From B18-G4 sp032250805 (lineage in GTDB: Bacteria > Bacteroidota > Bacteroidia > Bacteroidales > B18-G4), in NCBI GenBank assembly GCA_032250805.1, contig JAVVEM010000008.1, forward strand, positions 39,773 through 103,772: a stretch of 64,000 nucleotides of DNA, written 5' to 3'. Positions 8,935 to 17,660 of this stretch are shown here, in pieces (the first letter of the stretch is position 1; each line of letters begins with the position of its first letter). A program made the translations under genes and the position numbers. The notes under the pieces are model-generated. The model worked only from the letters and a program-made list of their open reading frames with translations. It had not been told where the DNA came from and did no database searches.

Positions 8935-11900
8935 TTAATCAGATTTTGAAATTCGGATCAGGCTCACTTCGATATCACCCCCTTCGGGATAAATGCTCAG
9001 CCAGTTATTGTCTTCGCTGAACCATCTGTAAAGCGCACCGATGCGTATGATGTAATCTTTTACTCCTTCGCCGGCAGGCACCTGCAGCACCACGCCACCG
9101 GTTTTAGAGCCATTGCGGCCAAAATTAACGAGCATTTTATAATCCTGATCACTCAGGTTTCTGGCCTTTATGAGGATATAATTTTGTTTCCTCACGTTTA
9201 CAGGCAGTTCTTCGAAGTCAAAACGGCGGTCGGTATTATTGGGGATGACCTGTGCCAGCTTGTTTACGTCGGTAATGGCATTGTCATTGATGATCTTCGT
9301 TATCCTGCTGATCATCCGTCCGGGGTATTCTTCATCGGGGAGCAGGGCTCCGGCTAGCCGGTAGCTTTCAATGGCGCCGTCGTAAATTTTTTCTTTAAAA
9401 TAATTATCAGCGTCGGCAATATATTTTTGATAGTCGACCCGCAAGGCCTCCAGCTGGGAGGCGTACAACCTGGTAACTTCATCGAGCCGGTCTCTGGCAT
9501 ATTGTTCTTCCGACTTGATGTTGACTGCCGTTTGGTACGACGATTTTGCGCTGCGGTAGTTCCCCATGTCGTAATAGCTGTCGGCCTGGGCGATCGCTGC
9601 TGCATATGCCTTGTCGCGCTCTTCCTGCAGTTCTTCGAGCATTGCATTGATCTCAGCGATCTTCGATCCCGGATAACTTTCTCCGGGTTTGAGGTTTACT
9701 GCTTCTTCATAGAACTGAAGTGCCTCGAGGAAGTTTTTTGTTTCATATTTCTGATCAGCATTGCTTATCGCCCGGGCATAGCTTTCATCAATGGCTTTGT
9801 TATATGCACGTTGAATTGCCTCTTGCCTGGCCTGTTCCTGCATAATGGAGTCAATCTCTGCGATCTTTATTCCGGGGTAGGGGGCATCGCTTTTTAACTT
9901 CAGTGCTTCGGTGTATGATTTCCTGGCCGATACATAGTTTTCGTTGGCCATAGCCTTATCGCCGGCGGCGATAGCATTGCTGTAACGCTCTTCAATTTCT
10001 TTCAGCCTGTTCATTTCTTCAATGATCCCATTCACCTCTTCAAGTTTTATACCGGCATATTCATCAGCGGGTTTGAGCTCAAGAGCTTCGGTAAATGCTT
10101 CACGTGCGCCAGTATATTCTTTGTCAATCAGGAGCTTATCGGCCCTTGCAATGGCCGCAGCATAGGCAGTTTCAATTTCCTGTTCCCTGGCCTGTTCTGC
10201 CAGGATACTGTCTATTTCAACTATTTTATCGGCAGGATACTGCTCAGTTGCTTTGATCTCCAGTGCTTTTACAAATTCAGTGCGGGCCTGTTCATATTCT
10301 TTGTTGATCAGGAAGCTTTCGCCCCTTGCGATGGAATTGGCAAAATTTTCTTCCTTCTGACGCTGCTCTTCCATGGCCAGAAGCAGGGCGTCGATCTCTG
10401 CGATCTTCGTGGAGGGATAGGCTTCATCAGCTTTTATCTTCTGCGCACGCACATAGGCTTCGCGGGCTTCCTCATATTGCTGATTACCAAGAAAATTGTC
10501 GGCAGTGCTTATTGCAATACTATATTGTTCGTTTTGTTTTGCAATCCTGGCCTGCTCGTCAAAGATCAGCTCAATAGCGGCAATTCTGTCTGCCGGGTAA
10601 GTCTCATCAGGCTTTATATCGGCAGCTTTGCTGTATGATGCGCTGGCTTCCTCGTATTTTTCTGAGGCAAATAAACTGTCGGCCCTTGCAATGGTCGCGG
10701 CATAAGCTGCTTCGGTGGCCTGTCTTTGGGCTATTTCGGCCAGGATGCCGTCAATTTCGGTGATCTTTCCGGCAGGATATGTTTCTTCTGCTTTTATCGC
10801 CAATGCTTCATTGTAGGCTGCCCGGGCTTGTTCATATTGCTGGTTTTCGAAGTATGCATCGCCCCTGCCAATGGCTTCGGTATAGCTTTCTTCTATGCCC
10901 TCAAGGCGGGCAATCTCAGCAAGCCTGGAATCAATCGCCCTGATCTGCTCTTGAGGATATTGCTCACCTGGTTTCAGGCCGGCAGCTTTCTGGTAGCCGG
11001 CTTTTGCTTCGGTGTATTTTTCGTCAGCAAGCAGCTCGTCGGCTTCGGCGATCGCTTTGGCATAATTTTCATCCAGGATCCTCTGCTGCTCAATCGCATC
11101 AACAGTATTGTCAATTTCATTGATCTTTTCCCGTGGATAGCTTTCCTGCGGTTTCAGTTCCAGGGCCCGGGCAAACTTTTCTCTGGCTGCTTTAAAATTC
11201 TCCTGTCCGAGCAATGCGTCCCCCTCGCTTATGGCCTGGGCATAATCGGCATTCAGACGGGCCAGCCGCTCGGCTTCAGCTGCTTCTGCTGCCACAATAT
11301 TGCCAATTTCTTCGATCTTTTCTGCCGGGTAAGTCTCATCGGGCTTAATACTTTCAGCTTCGCTGTATGATGCGATGGCTTCCTTGTAATTTGCTGCGGC
11401 AAATAAACGGTCGGCACTTGCAATGGCTGCGGCATAGGCTGCTTCGGTGGCCTGCCTTAGGGCTGTTTCGGCCAGGATACCGTCAATTTCGGTGATCTTT
11501 CCGGCAGGATATGTTTCTTCTGCTTTTATCGCCAATGCTTCATTGTAGGCTGCCCGGGCTTGTTCATATTGCTGGTTTTCGAAGTATGCATCGCCCCTGC
11601 CAATGGCTTCGGTATAGCTTTCTTCTATGCCCTCAAGGCGGGCAATCTCAGCAAGCCTGGAATCAATCGCCCTGATCTGCTCTTGAGGATATTGCTCACC
11701 TGGTTTCAGGCCGGCAGCTTTCTGGTAGCCGGCTTTTGCTTCGGTGTATTTTTCGTCAGCAAGCAGCTTGTCGGCTTCGGCGATCGCATTGGTGTAATTT
11801 TCGTTGAGAATACGCTCCTGCTCAAGGGCGGCAAGTATATTGTTGATTTCTTCTATCTTTTGTCTTGGATATTCTTCGTCGGTGAAGATATCTGCAGCTT

Positions 11901-13602
11901 TTCTGTATTCGGCCAGGGCAGCGGGATAGTCTTTTTCGCTAAAGAGCTGGTCGGCATTTTTAAGTGCAAGGGTATAGGTTTCCTGCTCGGCCTTCAGCCG
12001 GGCAAGAATCTCATTGATCTCATTGATCTTTTCATCAGGATATTCCTCTTCCGGGATCAAATCGTTGGCTTCCACATAATCTAACTTGGCATCTTCCCAT
12101 TCCCTTTTTGCGAAATGCTCATCGGCGCGTTCAATGGCAGCCAGGTAAAGATCTCTGGTATTTTTTTCAAGCCCAAGGATCTCATCGATCATCCTGACCT
12201 GATCAACAGGGTAGGAGCGGTCGCTAAGGATCTCCTGTGCCTTAAGGTATTGTATACGTGCTTCTTTATAATCGCCCACATTAAAAAGCTTGTCGGCCCC
12301 CTGAATGATCTGTTCATACTGTTCGAGCATGTTTTTCAGCTCGGCAAGGATCATGTCAATCTCTTCAATACGCACTTTTGGATATTGCTCAAAGGATTTG
12401 ATCTGCGTGGCCCTGAGGTATTCAGCTCTGGCCTGCTCGTATTCTTTAGCGGCAAAAAGTTTGTCGGCCAGCGAAATGGTGTTTGTATATGCTTCTTCCT
12501 GTGCTTTTTTCAGAGCCATGATCTCTGTAATGCGTCCGATCCTGGCATTTGCGTGCTCGCCCCCAGGCCAATATCTCAGTGCATCGGAATAGGCCAGCAT
12601 GGCGGCATCGTAGTTCTCCTGATTGTACAGTTCATCAGCTTTTGCAATAGCTTCTTCGTAGGCGGCCTTGTTCATTTCTGTTTTTTCTGAAAGGGCAACA
12701 TTGATCTTGCTGATGATCTCTTTCGGGTAACTCTCGTCGGGAAGCACCGTGAGCGCCTGTTCGTATTTTGTTTTGGCCTCGACAAATTTTTGCTGGATGT
12801 ATAATTCGTCCGCTTCAGAAACAAAACTGGTATAAGCCTCGTATTTTTTCAGAAATTCATTCAGTTCGCTGATCTTTATCTGGGGAAGGGCTTCATCGGG
12901 CTTCAGTTCTGCAGCGGTCTGATAGGCTTCAAGTTCTTTTTCGTAATCTTTCCTGGCATGGAACATTTTTGCCTCACTCAGGGCTTTTTGATAGCCGCTT
13001 TGCCGGGCAGCGATCTCGGTGAGCTTTTCGTTTGCTAAACTGATCTTGTCTTTGGCTTCCTGCCTGCCGGGGAAAAGGGCCAGTGCATCTTCATACTTTT
13101 TGATGGCTTCAGTATAGTCTTCAGCAGCAAAGAGCTTGTCGCCACTTGTGATCCGGTTCTGGTATTCGGCCAGTTTTTGTGCCTGTTCGGCTTTGCGCTC
13201 TTTTATCAGTTCGATCTGTTCGCGCGGATATTCCTGTGCAGGCATTATTTTGAGGGCTTCCTGGTAAGCAAGGATGGCCTTTTCGTAGGCGCCCTCATTA
13301 AAAAGCGCATCGGCAAATGAAAGTTTTTCGTTGTATACGCCGATATGCTCCATTTGTATGCGGAGCAGGCGGATAGATTCCTGCAACCTGTTTTTGGGGT
13401 ATTCCTCCCCGGGTTTTAACTGGGAGGCTATCTGATACGATGCCTTGGCATTGAGATAGTCTTCTGCCCCGAAGTATTTATCGCCCGACTCAATGGCTTG
13501 TCTGTATTGCTCTTCAGTCCCCTGGCCATAGCCCGGAGAAAAGGCCGTCAGCAAGGCGGAAAACACAAAAAATTTTATGAGATTGCAGATCTTCTTATTC
13601 AT
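8935..13602 (-). CDS. Giant periplasmic protein of about 24 TPR-like repeats with C-terminal beta domain
   Basis: The 1555-residue protein begins with a signal peptide (about residues 1-26, ending SPGYGQ). By eye I count about 24 units of 55-65 residues. The unit pattern is YxxAIAxADxLFxxxxYxxAxxxYxxAxxIKPxExYPxxKIxEIxxILAE, i.e. a TPR-like helix pair followed by a third charged, probably coiled-coil, helix. The last 110 residues (NRRFDFEELPVN region onward; LVNFGRNG, YIIRIGALYRW) form a beta-rich domain. Units 11-14 and 15-18 are a recent block duplication. No enzymatic motif is present, so a scaffold or cell-envelope role is inferred. It sits downstream of a lolD-like gene and is directly coupled to the PLP enzyme. 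Confidence 0.85.
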   Translation of the reverse strand: MNKKICNLIKFFVFSALLTAFSPGYGQGTEEQYRQAIESGDKYFGAEDYLNAKASYQIASQLKPGEEYPKNRLQESIRLLRIQMEHIGVYNEKLSFADALFNEGAYEKAILAYQEALKIMPAQEYPREQIELIKERKAEQAQKLAEYQNRITSGDKLFAAEDYTEAIKKYEDALALFPGRQEAKDKISLANEKLTEIAARQSGYQKALSEAKMFHARKDYEKELEAYQTAAELKPDEALPQIKISELNEFLKKYEAYTSFVSEADELYIQQKFVEAKTKYEQALTVLPDESYPKEIISKINVALSEKTEMNKAAYEEAIAKADELYNQENYDAAMLAYSDALRYWPGGEHANARIGRITEIMALKKAQEEAYTNTISLADKLFAAKEYEQARAEYLRATQIKSFEQYPKVRIEEIDMILAELKNMLEQYEQIIQGADKLFNVGDYKEARIQYLKAQEILSDRSYPVDQVRMIDEILGLEKNTRDLYLAAIERADEHFAKREWEDAKLDYVEANDLIPEEEYPDEKINEINEILARLKAEQETYTLALKNADQLFSEKDYPAALAEYRKAADIFTDEEYPRQKIEEINNILAALEQERILNENYTNAIAEADKLLADEKYTEAKAGYQKAAGLKPGEQYPQEQIRAIDSRLAEIARLEGIEESYTEAIGRGDAYFENQQYEQARAAYNEALAIKAEETYPAGKITEIDGILAETALRQATEAAYAAAIASADRLFAAANYKEAIASYSEAESIKPDETYPAEKIEEIGNIVAAEAAEAERLARLNADYAQAISEGDALLGQENFKAAREKFARALELKPQESYPREKINEIDNTVDAIEQQRILDENYAKAIAEADELLADEKYTEAKAGYQKAAGLKPGEQYPQEQIRAIDSRLAEIARLEGIEESYTEAIGRGDAYFENQQYEQARAAYNEALAIKAEETYPAGKITEIDGILAEIAQRQATEAAYAATIARADSLFASEKYEEASASYSKAADIKPDETYPADRIAAIELIFDEQARIAKQNEQYSIAISTADNFLGNQQYEEAREAYVRAQKIKADEAYPSTKIAEIDALLLAMEEQRQKEENFANSIARGESFLINKEYEQARTEFVKALEIKATEQYPADKIVEIDSILAEQAREQEIETAYAAAIARADKLLIDKEYTGAREAFTEALELKPADEYAGIKLEEVNGIIEEMNRLKEIEERYSNAIAAGDKAMANENYVSARKSYTEALKLKSDAPYPGIKIAEIDSIMQEQARQEAIQRAYNKAIDESYARAISNADQKYETKNFLEALQFYEEAVNLKPGESYPGSKIAEINAMLEELQEERDKAYAAAIAQADSYYDMGNYRSAKSSYQTAVNIKSEEQYARDRLDEVTRLYASQLEALRVDYQKYIADADNYFKEKIYDGAIESYRLAGALLPDEEYPGRMISRITKIINDNAITDVNKLAQVIPNNTDRRFDFEELPVNVRKQNYILIKARNLSDQDYKMLVNFGRNGSKTGGVVLQVPAGEGVKDYIIRIGALYRWFSEDNNWLSIYPEGGDIEVSLIRISKSD
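10741..11055 (-). repeat. Direct repeat copy 1 (encodes repeat units 15-16 of the giant protein)
   Basis: This segment is almost base-for-base identical to 11473-11787, offset exactly 732 bp (244 codons). I see only a few mismatches over about 315 bp, for example GATGCC versus GATACC near the start and CAGCTC versus CAGCTT near the end. Similarity continues at a lower level on both sides, so the whole duplicated block is four protein units. Confidence 0.85.
11473..11787 (-). repeat. Direct repeat copy 2 (encodes repeat units 11-12 of the giant protein)
   Basis: This is the partner of 10741-11055, in the same reading frame. The offset is a multiple of three, so the duplication kept the frame. 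The near-identity at DNA level, including synonymous sites, indicates recent duplication or ongoing gene conversion. Confidence 0.85.
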
Positions 13603-13683
13603 TTCAGAATATGTCCTATATCCTCTTTTATTATCAACACTTTAAAACGTCTATTGTTAGAATATATTGCAGATTTATCAGCA

Positions 13684-14343
13684 TCATACGGCATTGCTGA
13701 TGATGCCGTCTTTAATAAGAAATTGCCGGTCGGCCATGCTTGCCAGTTCCATGTTGTGGGTAACGATCACAAAGGTTTGATCAAATTCTTTCCTGAGGTT
13801 CAGAAATAGCTTATGCAGTTCGAGGGAATTTGCCGAGTCGAGGTTTCCTGATGGTTCATCGGCCAGCACCACTGCCGGCTTATTTATCAGCGCCCTGGCA
13901 ACGGCAACGCGCTGTTGTTCGCCTCCCGAAAGTGCCGAAGGTTTATGCTCCATACGATCCGATAACTGAAGGTATTCCAGTAAGCTGCCTGCTTTTTTTA
14001 CGGCTTCCTTTTTCGAATGTCCTGCGATGTAGGCAGGGATACAAACATTTTCAAGTGCCGTAAACTCCGGAAGCAAATGGTGAAACTGAAACACAAAGCC
14101 GATCTCTTTATTTCTGAATGCCGATAGTTTTTTTTCGTTCAATGAAGAAACTTCCAGACCGTTGATCATAAGCTGCCCGCGGTCGGCTTTGTCGAGGGTG
14201 CCCACAATATGAAGTAAAGTTGACTTGCCTGCCCCGGAAGCTCCTACGATGGAAATGATCTCACCCTTGTTTATTTCGAGCGAAATACCTTTGAGAACCT
14301 CCAGGCTTCCATATGATTTGTGAATGTCTTCTGCCTTTATCAT
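13684..14343 (-). CDS. lolD: LolD/MacB-type ABC transporter ATP-binding protein
   Basis: The 219-residue protein carries a complete ABC ATPase: Walker A GASGAGKST (34-42), Q-loop Q86, signature LSGGEQQR (138-145), Walker B VVLADEP ending in E163, and an H-switch in VTHN. The sequence DEPSGNLD and the short length place it in the LolD/MacB/FtsE group, whose members power lipoprotein release from the inner membrane or export by mechanotransmission. I chose the ATG at 14343 (MIKAEDIHKSYG); an upstream ATG at 14502 would add 53 residues of unrelated sequence and cross a good promoter. No LolC/E permease lies beside it, so the exact partner is unknown; lolD is the best guess. Confidence 0.85.
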   Translation of the reverse strand: MIKAEDIHKSYGSLEVLKGISLEINKGEIISIVGASGAGKSTLLHIVGTLDKADRGQLMINGLEVSSLNEKKLSAFRNKEIGFVFQFHHLLPEFTALENVCIPAYIAGHSKKEAVKKAGSLLEYLQLSDRMEHKPSALSGGEQQRVAVARALINKPAVVLADEPSGNLDSANSLELHKLFLNLRKEFDQTFVIVTHNMELASMADRQFLIKDGIISNAV

Positions 14344-14363
14344 GCTATTGTCAAAATATGCCG

Positions 14364-14371
14364 CAAAGATA
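14364..14371 (-). promoter_or_regulatory. -7 element TATCTTTG of the lolD-like gene
   Basis: On the minus strand TATCTTTG matches the Bacteroidota primary-sigma consensus TAnnTTTG and ends 20 bp before the chosen ATG at 14343. It supports that start over the longer reading frame. Confidence 0.55.
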
Positions 14372-14502
14372 ATTCTTTTTCGCTCTTGGTATGATATCCT
14401 CCCGTGTATGCCGGTATAAGTCATTGCGGCATTATACCCATGTATAAAAATTACAATGCAATTGTTTCTGATCAGGGGTTTCACGAATATCCGGAAAAAC
14501 AC

Positions 14503-14510
14503 TATTTTTG
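14503..14510 (+). promoter_or_regulatory. -7 element TATTTTTG of sucC
   Basis: TATTTTTG fits the TAnnTTTG consensus and ends 22 bp before the sucC ATG. A TTTC at 14479-14482 lies 20 bp upstream, where the -33 TTTG is expected. It is divergent to the lolD promoter about 130 bp away. Confidence 0.5.
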
Positions 14511-14532
14511 TCGCTCATAAAAAAACCAGCAT

Positions 14533-15723
14533 ATGAATTTACATGAATATCAGGGCAAGTCAATCCTCAAAAAATACGGAGTAGCCATACCCCTTGGTTA
14601 TGTGGCTGAATCGCCTGAACAAGCCAGGGAAATGGCCAAGAAAATATTTGATGAAACAGGCATGGATACCTTTGCTGTAAAAGCGCAGATCCATGCAGGC
14701 GGACGTGGCAAGGGCGGTGGTGTGAAGATCGCAAAGTCGCTTGATGAGGTCCAGTCCTATGCCGACCAGATCATCGGCATGCAGCTCGTTACACCTCAGA
14801 CAGGCCCTGAGGGCAAGAAAGTAAGGAAAGTGCTCATCGAACAAAATATCTATTACCCTGGCCAATCCGAACCTGCCGAATATTATATGAGCATCCTTCT
14901 GAATCGCGATAAGGGAAGAAATATGATCATGTATTCACCACGTGGTGGGATGAATATCGAACAGGTTGCCGAAGAAACTCCTGAGGAGATCTTCACTGAG
15001 ATGATCGACCCCAGGGTGGGTTTACAGGGATTTCAGTGCCGCAGGGTGGCCTTTAACCTTGGCTTGTCGGGCGATGCTTTTAAAAACATGGTGAAGTTTG
15101 TTTATGCCCTGTTCAGTGCTTATCAGGGCAGTGATGCATCGCTTTTTGAGATCAATCCCGTGATGAAGACTTCCGACAACAGGATATTTGCTGCTGATGC
15201 AAAAGTTGTGGTCGACAATAATGCCTTGTACCGTCATGAGGATATCCAGGAAATGCGCGACTTTTTTGAAGAAGATCCCATCGAGGTGGAGGCAAGCAAA
15301 TACGACCTCAGCTATGTAAAGCTCGATGGTAATGTGGGGTGTATGGTAAATGGTGCCGGCCTGGCTATGGCAACCATGGACATTATCAAGCAATCAGGTG
15401 CCGATCCGGCCAATTTTCTTGATGTTGGGGGAACCGCCAGTGCCAAAAGGGTAGAGGAGGCTTTCCGTATCATCCTTAAAGACCCGAATGTTAAGGCCAT
15501 ACTTGTGAATATTTTCGGAGGCATCGTAAGATGCGACAGGGTTGCACAGGGCGTGGTTGATGCCTATAAAAATATTGGTGAGATCAATGTCCCGATCATC
15601 GTGCGCCTGCAGGGAACAAATGCCGAAGAGGGCAAGGAGCTCATTGACAATTCAGGGCTGAAAGTTCATTCAGCCATACTGCTCGAAGATGCTGCACGCA
15701 TGGTTACCGAAGTATTGGCATAA
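14533..15723 (+). CDS. sucC: Succinyl-CoA synthetase (ADP-forming) beta subunit
   Basis: The 396-residue protein is full length and collinear with SucC. It begins MNLHEYQGK and has the ATP-grasp glycine-rich loop GGRGKGGGVK, the FEINP metal/nucleotide motif (LFEINPVMK) and the C-terminal CoA-ligase part with NIFGGIVRCDRVAQGVV and GTNAEEG. With SucD it interconverts succinyl-CoA, ADP and phosphate with succinate, CoA and ATP in the TCA cycle or in propionate/succinate fermentation. sucD is not adjacent; a convergent small gene follows 25 bp later. Bacteroidota commonly keep sucC and sucD apart. Confidence 0.97.
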   Translation: MNLHEYQGKSILKKYGVAIPLGYVAESPEQAREMAKKIFDETGMDTFAVKAQIHAGGRGKGGGVKIAKSLDEVQSYADQIIGMQLVTPQTGPEGKKVRKVLIEQNIYYPGQSEPAEYYMSILLNRDKGRNMIMYSPRGGMNIEQVAEETPEEIFTEMIDPRVGLQGFQCRRVAFNLGLSGDAFKNMVKFVYALFSAYQGSDASLFEINPVMKTSDNRIFAADAKVVVDNNALYRHEDIQEMRDFFEEDPIEVEASKYDLSYVKLDGNVGCMVNGAGLAMATMDIIKQSGADPANFLDVGGTASAKRVEEAFRIILKDPNVKAILVNIFGGIVRCDRVAQGVVDAYKNIGEINVPIIVRLQGTNAEEGKELIDNSGLKVHSAILLEDAARMVTEVLA

Positions 15724-15748
15724 GCGCGCCACAAAGCCATTTTATTTG

Positions 15749-15979
15749 CTATTTCTTTTGCTGGTTCATGAGTTCCTGATAAATATTCAGGATCTCATCC
15801 CTGTATTTGGGCGAAGCTTCAATAAATCCCCAACCTTGCTGGTAGGCAAAAAGCCCGTCGTAGGCCGAATCATGATAGGTACGGATAATATAAGGGATGT
15901 CCCTGTCGATCAGTACTGATTCAATCAGGTTGGCAATGCCTTCGTTTTCGAGGTCAAGGATTCTTTCAAGGTCTTCCAT
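15749..15979 (-). CDS. Small DUF2007-like protein
   Basis: This 76-residue protein begins MEDLERILDLENEGIANLIE and has the alternating pattern of a small alpha/beta ferredoxin-like domain (IPYIIRTYHD, GWGFIEASP). That resembles the DUF2007 putative signal-transducing family, though the match is by eye. It lies 11 bp downstream of dnaB on the same strand and is probably co-transcribed with it. No catalytic residues are evident. Confidence 0.6.
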   Translation of the reverse strand: MEDLERILDLENEGIANLIESVLIDRDIPYIIRTYHDSAYDGLFAYQQGWGFIEASPKYRDEILNIYQELMNQQKK

Positions 15980-15990
15980 ATTCTTTTATG

Positions 15991-17493
15991 TTAAAATGGG
16001 GTATCATCATCATCAATATCGTCATTCATTTTCGACGGAATGGTGTAGCTGTCGCCATTGCCGCCAAGGTTTGGAAATCCAAAATCGGGTTCGGCATATT
16101 TTGCAAAGTCGCTGATAAATCTGAGCTTCACATCGCCAAGGGCACCGTTGCGGTGTTTGGCAATATTGATAATGGCCTGGCCCGCCAGGTCGTTGTCCTT
16201 ATCATCCTGTGTGATGCCGTAGTACTCAGGCCGGTAGATAAAGATCACAATATCCGCATCCTGTTCAATGGCACCCGATTCGCGGAGGTCGGAAAGGATC
16301 GGCTTTTTATCGCCGGCCCTGGTTTCCACTGCACGGCTGAGCTGCGAGAGTGCCATCACCGGCACGTCGAGCTCTTTTGCAAGAGCCTTGAGCGAGCGCG
16401 AGATCTGGCTGATCTCCTGTTCACGGTTTCCTTTATTGTCTTGCGTGCCGACCATCAGCTGGAGGTAATCAACAAAAATCATCTGGATATCATTCTGCGC
16501 TTTGAGGCGCCTGCATTTGGCACGAAGTTCAAAAATTGTGAGTGCCGGGGTGTCATCAATGAATATCTTTGCATCTTCCAGCTTACGTATCTTGGTATTC
16601 AACTGCTGCCATTCAAAATCCTGCAGATCGCCCCTGCGCAGTTTATCGGAATTTAATTGTGTTTCGGCAGAGATCAGCCTGGTGACGAGCTGCACCGACG
16701 ACATTTCGAGTGAGAAAAGGGCAATGGGCTTTTTATGGTCGACGGCCATATTCCTGGCAAGGGTAAGGGCCAGGGCTGTTTTTCCCATACCCGGACGGGA
16801 TGCCAGAATGATAAGGTCTGACTTTTGAAAGCCGTTGGTAATCCTGTCCAGCTCGGTAAAGCCTGAAGGGATACCGCGCATTTTGGTGTCGGAATCCTTG
16901 GCCACTTCAATATCGCGGATGGCATCACGCATCAGTTGGCCCATTTCGCCCTGCTGCCGGCGGATATTCTGTTCGCTAACCTCGAAAAGATTCTTCTCCG
17001 CACGGTCGAGCAATTCAAACACATCGGTGGTGTCTTCATACGCATCTTTAATGATCTCGCCCGATACCCTGATCAGCTCGCGCTGGATGTATTTCTGGAG
17101 GATGATACGTGCATGATATTCAACATTGGCAGAAGAAGCAACCCTGTTCGTCAATTGTGAAATATAATAAGCTCCGCCAACAAGGTCGAGTTTTCCGTCG
17201 CTTTTTAACTGGTTCACTACAGTTAATATGTCGACGGGTTCCGATTTATTGAAAAGTTCTAAAATAGCCTGGTAAATATGTTTGTTCACATCTTTGTAAA
17301 AGGCATCGGGCTTGAGGATGTCGATCACGGCGGTAAGTGCATCTTTTTCAAGCATAACGGCTCCCAAAACTGCTTCTTCAAGATCGGTGGCCTGCGGGGG
17401 TACGCGACCATGGTCGAGGAGGGGATTGCTCTCCGGAGACCTTTTCAGCCTTTTTCGCGCATTTTCCTGCTGACTGCTTAGTTTATTTTCCAT
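15991..17493 (-). CDS. dnaB: Replicative DNA helicase DnaB
   Basis: The 500-residue protein has the two-domain DnaB layout. The N-terminal helical domain begins after a phylum-typical basic extension at PPQATDLEEAVLGAVML. The RecA-like motor has Walker A ASRPGMGKTA (K238), Walker B in IFVDYLQLM, the arginine/DNA-contact region SQLSRAVE and the C-terminal SGAIEQDADIV motif. It is the ring helicase that unwinds DNA at the replication fork. There is no intein. A -7 element ends only 4 bp before the ATG. Confidence 0.97.
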   Translation of the reverse strand: MENKLSSQQENARKRLKRSPESNPLLDHGRVPPQATDLEEAVLGAVMLEKDALTAVIDILKPDAFYKDVNKHIYQAILELFNKSEPVDILTVVNQLKSDGKLDLVGGAYYISQLTNRVASSANVEYHARIILQKYIQRELIRVSGEIIKDAYEDTTDVFELLDRAEKNLFEVSEQNIRRQQGEMGQLMRDAIRDIEVAKDSDTKMRGIPSGFTELDRITNGFQKSDLIILASRPGMGKTALALTLARNMAVDHKKPIALFSLEMSSVQLVTRLISAETQLNSDKLRRGDLQDFEWQQLNTKIRKLEDAKIFIDDTPALTIFELRAKCRRLKAQNDIQMIFVDYLQLMVGTQDNKGNREQEISQISRSLKALAKELDVPVMALSQLSRAVETRAGDKKPILSDLRESGAIEQDADIVIFIYRPEYYGITQDDKDNDLAGQAIINIAKHRNGALGDVKLRFISDFAKYAEPDFGFPNLGGNGDSYTIPSKMNDDIDDDDTPF

Positions 17494-17497
17494 GCTT

Positions 17498-17505
17498 CAA
17501 AGTTA
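17498..17505 (-). promoter_or_regulatory. -7 element TAACTTTG of dnaB
   Basis: On the minus strand TAACTTTG matches TAnnTTTG and is separated from the dnaB ATG by only four bases (AAGC). The transcript would begin at or within a few bases of the start codon, i.e. be leaderless. Confidence 0.5.
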
Positions 17506-17660
17506 CAAATAAAGAAGTGCGTGAGGCAATCATGTTGCATAAGTTATCATTATAAATCCTGTTGATAAATTGTTAGTATCTTCATTCCGGACAGGCTTTG
17601 CCTGGCAGGCGTTATCAGGTGTTCGTGCGGTGTTTTAATGCACGAAATTGAGTTTGCTTT

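Noticed and set aside
11560..12084. Long plus-strand reading frame rich in Phe/Leu/Ile inside the giant repeat gene
   Set aside because: It is the antisense of the charged helical repeats (and occurs twice, like the repeat block itself); composition is implausible and the minus-strand gene is unambiguous.
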